A program made the position numbers and the translations under genes. From Bacilliculturomica massiliensis (GTDB lineage Bacteria > Bacillota > Clostridia > Peptostreptococcales > Anaerovoracaceae), in assembly GCF_900605495.1 (NCBI RefSeq), contig NZ_LR027584.1, forward strand, positions 1 through 64,000: 64,000 nucleotides of DNA, read 5' to 3'. This document shows, in pieces, positions 60,742 to 64,000 of this stretch. The notes beneath the pieces were generated by a model. That model was not told where the DNA came from, ran no database searches, and was given only the letters and a program-made list of their open reading frames with translations. Each line of letters opens with the position of its first letter. Position 1 is the stretch's first letter.

Positions 60742-62328
60742 ATGAAGACGACAAAAGGTTCCAAGATCGACCTGACATTGGCCGTTCCGACTCTGCTGGT
60801 TACCGCCGTTATCGCTTTCTGCCTGATCATCGCTCCGGACAGAAGCTCTGAAGTCATCAACACACTTCTGAGCTTTCTGACTCATCAGTTTGGATGGCTG
60901 TTTGAGATTGCCGGTCTGAGCGCTCTCGCCTTCTGCCTGTGGCTTTCATTGGGCCGATACGGCAAAATAAAGCTCGGAGACAAAGCGGATAAACCCGCGT
61001 ACTCAAATCGTACATGGATCGCCATGCTGTTTTGCACCGGGATCGGCACCACGCTGTTCTACTGGTCCATTGCGGAACCTCTGTCCTATCTGGCGGGACC
61101 TCCCATCGGCGTGATTCCCGGCGTAGAAGCGGGTTCCACGGCGGCGAAGGAATTCGCGCTGACTTACGGCGTTTTCCACTGGGGCCTTACCGCGTGGGCT
61201 CTGTATATCATTCCGACCATTTCCATCGCCTACTCAGTTTATATAAGGAAACAGAGCGCTTTCCGTTTCAGTCTGGCATGTCAGGGTGTGCTGGGCAAAC
61301 AGAGCAACGGCGTCCCTGGAAAGATCATTGACATTCTGGCTCTATTTGGAATTTTCGGCGCTACGCTGGCGTCTATCGGCACCGGCGTGCCCCTGCTGGC
61401 AGAGCTGATCCATACCCTCTTCGGCTGGGAAAACAATTTTGTTATGACTGTCGGCATAATCATCGTCTGGTTAGCATTATTCGGTACCAGTGTATATCTG
61501 GGACTGGACAAAGGGATCGCGCGTCTTTCCAACATAAACATCATCATCTCCTACGGTCTGCTGGCGATCGTCCTCATCGCCGGTCCCACCATGTATATCT
61601 TGAATCTGAGCATGGACAGCTTGGGACTGATGTTCAACAATTTCCTGCGTATGAGTCTGTGGACAGATACCGTGGCGGGGGGCGGTTTTCCTCAGGGATG
61701 GACCACCTTCTATTTTGCCTGGTGGCTGGCCTTCGGTCCGGTAATGGGTCTGTTTGTAGCCAAGATCTCCCGCGGCCGTACTATCAAGCAGGTCGTTCTG
61801 GGAGAGCTTCTGGCAGGCACTTTGGGCTGCTGGCTGTATTTTTTCATCTTCGGCGGTTATGGCCTGAGTCTGGAATTCAGCGGAAAGCTGCCCCTGTCAG
61901 AAATCCTTGCCTCTGCCAACGGCAATGTAGCGGTGGCAGAGCTTCTAAATACGCTGCCGGCCTCCGCCCTGATCTTGACCTTGGCCATCGTCAACGGCTT
62001 TATCTTCTCCGGAACCTCTTATGACTCCGCGGCCTATACCCTGGCGTTCAGCACGCTGAAAGTCCAGGAGGGAAAAAGCGGTGATCAGGAAGAGCCCTCC
62101 AAGTGGTGGCGGCTCGTCTGGGCGGCCATGCTGGCTTTCGGCGCTCTGGGTCTTCTCATAGTGGGAGGGCTGTCGTCTTTGCAGACCGCCTGCGTGGTGG
62201 TGGGTCTGCCCTTGATTTTCGTATTCATCATTATGACTGTCTCGTTCCTGAGGTGGGTGAAAGCGGATTTCGGTCCTGCCGTCGATCCAAAGGTATTGAC
62301 GAGAGATGATATAAAACAAAACTGCTAA
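60742..62328 (+). CDS. BCCT-family transporter (betaine/choline/carnitine)
   Basis: 528 residues, 12 hydrophobic segments. Family signatures: FCTGIGTTLFYWSIAEPLSYL (glycine-rich unwound region), VFHWGLTAWALYI, and the QGWTTFYFAWWLAFGPVMGLFVAKISRGRTIKQV block that carries the Trp-box aromatic residues binding quaternary ammonium groups. ATG follows GGGAGGATGAAAA. It supplies betaine, choline or carnitine, matching the reductase component B and the aldehyde dehydrogenase encoded before it. Na+ versus proton coupling or exchange cannot be settled from the motif alone. Confidence 0.94.
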   Translation: MKTTKGSKIDLTLAVPTLLVTAVIAFCLIIAPDRSSEVINTLLSFLTHQFGWLFEIAGLSALAFCLWLSLGRYGKIKLGDKADKPAYSNRTWIAMLFCTGIGTTLFYWSIAEPLSYLAGPPIGVIPGVEAGSTAAKEFALTYGVFHWGLTAWALYIIPTISIAYSVYIRKQSAFRFSLACQGVLGKQSNGVPGKIIDILALFGIFGATLASIGTGVPLLAELIHTLFGWENNFVMTVGIIIVWLALFGTSVYLGLDKGIARLSNINIIISYGLLAIVLIAGPTMYILNLSMDSLGLMFNNFLRMSLWTDTVAGGGFPQGWTTFYFAWWLAFGPVMGLFVAKISRGRTIKQVVLGELLAGTLGCWLYFFIFGGYGLSLEFSGKLPLSEILASANGNVAVAELLNTLPASALILTLAIVNGFIFSGTSYDSAAYTLAFSTLKVQEGKSGDQEEPSKWWRLVWAAMLAFGALGLLIVGGLSSLQTACVVVGLPLIFVFIIMTVSFLRWVKADFGPAVDPKVLTRDDIKQNC

Positions 62329-62352
62329 TGAAAACAAAGGGAGGAAAAAGAA

Positions 62353-62901
62353 ATGTTAAAGACAAATGATCAAGCCAATTATGAGAGGCTCTTATCGGAA
62401 ATCCGTATGAACGAGCCTACCAGCGATCAGGAACTGCGCGACGCGGTGGAATCCGCCATCAAGGATCGGTCTAAATTCTTCTATTGCGTTTATAAAACTC
62501 TGCTGGAGCTTCATCCCGATATCGATGCCACTGAAGTTATGCGGGAGGCTTCCCGTAAATTTGGTTCCTGCCGGTCCGGCAGCTTCCACAATACCGACGA
62601 CTGCCGCGAGGTAGTGAAGAACGACTACCCGAAGGAAGCGATGTTGGTTTATGAGGTTGAGATCGAAGAACTGAACGAGGACAAGGCAGTTTGCAACTTT
62701 AAACACTGTCCCCATATGGAAGCCTTTCGGGAGATGGGCTGCACCGCCGATGAAATGGAGCGTTTTTGCCTGGACATGCTGATTTACGGCGACTACGCGG
62801 CCTATGCCGACTGCAAAAATATTGAACTGAGCTTTCCCCGGATTCTTGCCCGCGGCGAGGATGTCTGCGAGTACACGCTGACTAAACAAAGAGACCGCTA
62901 A
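62353..62901 (+). CDS. L-2-amino-thiazoline-4-carboxylate (ATC) hydrolase-family protein
   Basis: 182 residues, soluble. The C-terminal part has the family look: CNFKHCPHMEAFREMGC, CLDMLIYGDYAAYADC, ELSFPRILARGEDVCEYTL, with conserved cysteines. ATC hydrolase opens the thiazoline ring toward N-carbamoyl-cysteine in cysteine formation; many gut-type homologues have no tested function. It follows the BCCT gene by 24 bp and precedes a cysteine desulfidase-like gene, so a link to sulfur amino acids is possible. Confidence 0.75.
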   Translation: MLKTNDQANYERLLSEIRMNEPTSDQELRDAVESAIKDRSKFFYCVYKTLLELHPDIDATEVMREASRKFGSCRSGSFHNTDDCREVVKNDYPKEAMLVYEVEIEELNEDKAVCNFKHCPHMEAFREMGCTADEMERFCLDMLIYGDYAAYADCKNIELSFPRILARGEDVCEYTLTKQRDR

Positions 62902-62960
62902 ACGTATCTTCCGGATCAAACAGCTTGAATCCTGCGCGGTTTATCACGAACCCATAGACA

Positions 62961-63003
62961 AAACAAAAAAGGCGACAGCGGTTCATGCCGCTGCCGCCTT
63001 TCC
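62961..63003 (+). terminator. Terminator-like hairpin between the ATC-hydrolase and desulfidase-like genes
   Basis: AAGGCGACAGCGG-TTCAT-CCGCTGCCGCCTT-type stem (about 14 bp with one bulge) followed by only TTTCC on the plus strand, but by TTTTTTGTTTTG on the minus strand. It may attenuate read-through into the next gene. Confidence 0.5.
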
Positions 63004-63029
63004 GCTTAGATGCAGAGAAAAGAGGAAAT

Positions 63030-64000
63030 ATGGAAATGGACGAAACGGTAAAAAAGAAATACATTCAGATTCTGAAGGAAGAGCTGATACCTGCCGAGGG
63101 ATGTACGGAGCCCATCGCCCTGGCCTTCTGCGCGGCGAAGGCCCGCGAAGTTCTTGCGGCGTCTCCCGATAAGATGATCGTCTATGCCAGCGGGAACATT
63201 ATCAAAAACGTAAAGAGTGTGGTAGTACCAAATACAAATGGAAAAAAAGGTATCGAAACGGCCGCCGTCTACGGTGCCGTCGCGGGCCGACCAGAAGAGG
63301 GTTTAGAGGTACTGCGGGAACTCAAAAAAGGAGAAGCGGAAGAGGCGGAGCGTTTGCTTGCCATTCCCGGCTATGTGGAGGTCCGGCATCTAAGTTCCGA
63401 CGCCAAGCTCCACATCATCGTCGAGGTCTTTTCCGGCACGGAACGGGCCCTGGTGGAGATCAAGGATCTCCATACCAACGTTGTTCGTATAGAGAAAAAC
63501 GGAAACCTGTTGCTGCAAAAAATCGATCCTTCAAACAAAGGCGCGGGAGACGACGGCCACGGAGATTTCATGACGTTGAAGGGCATTTTAGAATTCGCCG
63601 AAAATATTCCGCTAGATGAGCTGCGCCCTATTATCCGCAGGCAGATCGAATATAATACAAGGATAGCGGATGAGGGCCTGGCCGGCAATTACGGCGTAAA
63701 TGTAGGAAGAACAATGCTGGAATCCTATGGAAACGACATCAGAATGCGTTGTATTGCCAAAGCAGCGGCCGGTTCTGACGCCAGGATGAGCGGCGTTGAA
63801 CTGCCTGTTGTCATCAATTCCGGCTCCGGAAATCAGGGGATGACTGGTTCTCTCCCGGTCATCGAGTACGCACGGCACATGGGAATAAGCGAAGATCGCC
63901 TGATCCGGGCCCTGCTTATCAGCAATCTAATCGCCGTTTATCAGAAGGCGGAAATCGGAAGGCTGTCCGCATACTGCGGCGCCGTCAGCGCGGCCACGGC
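63030..64000 (+). CDS. L-cysteine desulfidase / L-serine dehydratase alpha-like protein (UPF0597, CyuA-like), 3' end cut by window
   Basis: 323 residues are visible and the frame is open at base 64000. Blocks: EELIPAEGCTEPIALAFCAAKAREV (the first iron-sulfur-ligand Cys is in GCTEP), SGNIIKNVKSVVVPNTNGKKGIETAAVYGAVAG, LPVVINSGSGNQGMTGSLPVIEYA and AEIGRLSAYCGAVSAAT (second Cys). These proteins release ammonia and sulfide from cysteine, or ammonia from serine. ATG at 63030 follows AGAGG at short distance; an ATG two codons later is as likely. The preceding ATC-hydrolase family gene suggests cysteine as the physiological substrate. Confidence 0.88.
   Translation, partial: MEMDETVKKKYIQILKEELIPAEGCTEPIALAFCAAKAREVLAASPDKMIVYASGNIIKNVKSVVVPNTNGKKGIETAAVYGAVAGRPEEGLEVLRELKKGEAEEAERLLAIPGYVEVRHLSSDAKLHIIVEVFSGTERALVEIKDLHTNVVRIEKNGNLLLQKIDPSNKGAGDDGHGDFMTLKGILEFAENIPLDELRPIIRRQIEYNTRIADEGLAGNYGVNVGRTMLESYGNDIRMRCIAKAAAGSDARMSGVELPVVINSGSGNQGMTGSLPVIEYARHMGISEDRLIRALLISNLIAVYQKAEIGRLSAYCGAVSAAT

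Overview
The window (about 55-58% GC by eye, Shine-Dalgarno starts of the AAGGAGG type, several TTG and GTG starts) looks like the chromosome of a strictly anaerobic, amino-acid-fermenting member of the Clostridia. Pointers are the 2-oxoacid:ferredoxin oxidoreductase cluster, the Sec-containing glycine/betaine-reductase type proteins, ETF-linked oxidation, a tryptophan T-box and Na+-coupled transporters. The genus cannot be named from sequence reading alone. No rRNA, tRNA, CRISPR array, integrase or transposase was seen.

Layout. 1-2.3 kb: 3' truncated 23S rRNA (uracil-5) methyltransferase and a YcxB-like membrane protein. 2.5-12.7 kb (all minus): an IclR regulator followed by a consensus promoter and an operon for aminotransferase, ferredoxin, 2-oxoacid:ferredoxin oxidoreductase alpha, beta and gamma, ADP-forming acyl-CoA synthetase, NhaC antiporter and MFS carrier, ending in the 3' remnant of an M20 amidohydrolase gene. 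Together these transaminate an amino acid, oxidise the keto acid to acyl-CoA with ferredoxin, and gain ATP. 13.1-14.5 kb: BrnQ. 14.7-27.4 kb (minus): a long operon of FAD-linked dehydrogenase, Fe-S/CCG protein, TRAP transporter (DctP, DctQ, DctM), two class III aminotransferases, FGGY kinase, EtfB, EtfA and RpiR regulator. It reads as an uptake and catabolic pathway for an unidentified, probably amino- and hydroxyl-bearing anionic compound, and is the strongest candidate for an undescribed pathway. 27.7-30.8 kb: DUF4153 protein and a YozG-type HTH/DUF2975 pair behind a 53-bp palindrome.

31-41.3 kb is mostly housekeeping: EamA exporter, class II aldolase, coaBC, typA, pentapeptide protein, amidase, plsC, methyltransferase, GNAT and dcd. 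41.3-45.2 kb: a selenium/sulfur-trafficking set (class V aminotransferase, YedE-type transporter, TusA-like protein, DUF3343), interrupted by about 1 kb of non-coding DNA with a multi-hairpin element and a dispersed palindromic repeat. 45.4-46.8 kb: a candidate small RNA and rsgA. 46.8-52.1 kb: a RocR-like sigma-54 activator facing an amidinohydrolase/TauE/NhaC operon with a -24/-12 promoter and a palindromic upstream site. 52.2-54.2 kb: trpB (type 2) under a Trp T-box. 54.3-56 kb: YitT and a TetR regulator.

56.3-64 kb (plus): an operon for reductase component B, made of a GrdE-type proprotein and a GrdB-type selenoprotein whose in-frame TGA at 58746-58748 must be read as selenocysteine. It continues with a betaine-aldehyde-dehydrogenase-like enzyme, a BCCT carrier, an ATC-hydrolase family protein and a truncated cysteine desulfidase/serine dehydratase-like gene. 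The selenium cluster upstream fits the need for Sec here. GrdA, GrdC, GrdD and the Sec machinery are not in the window.
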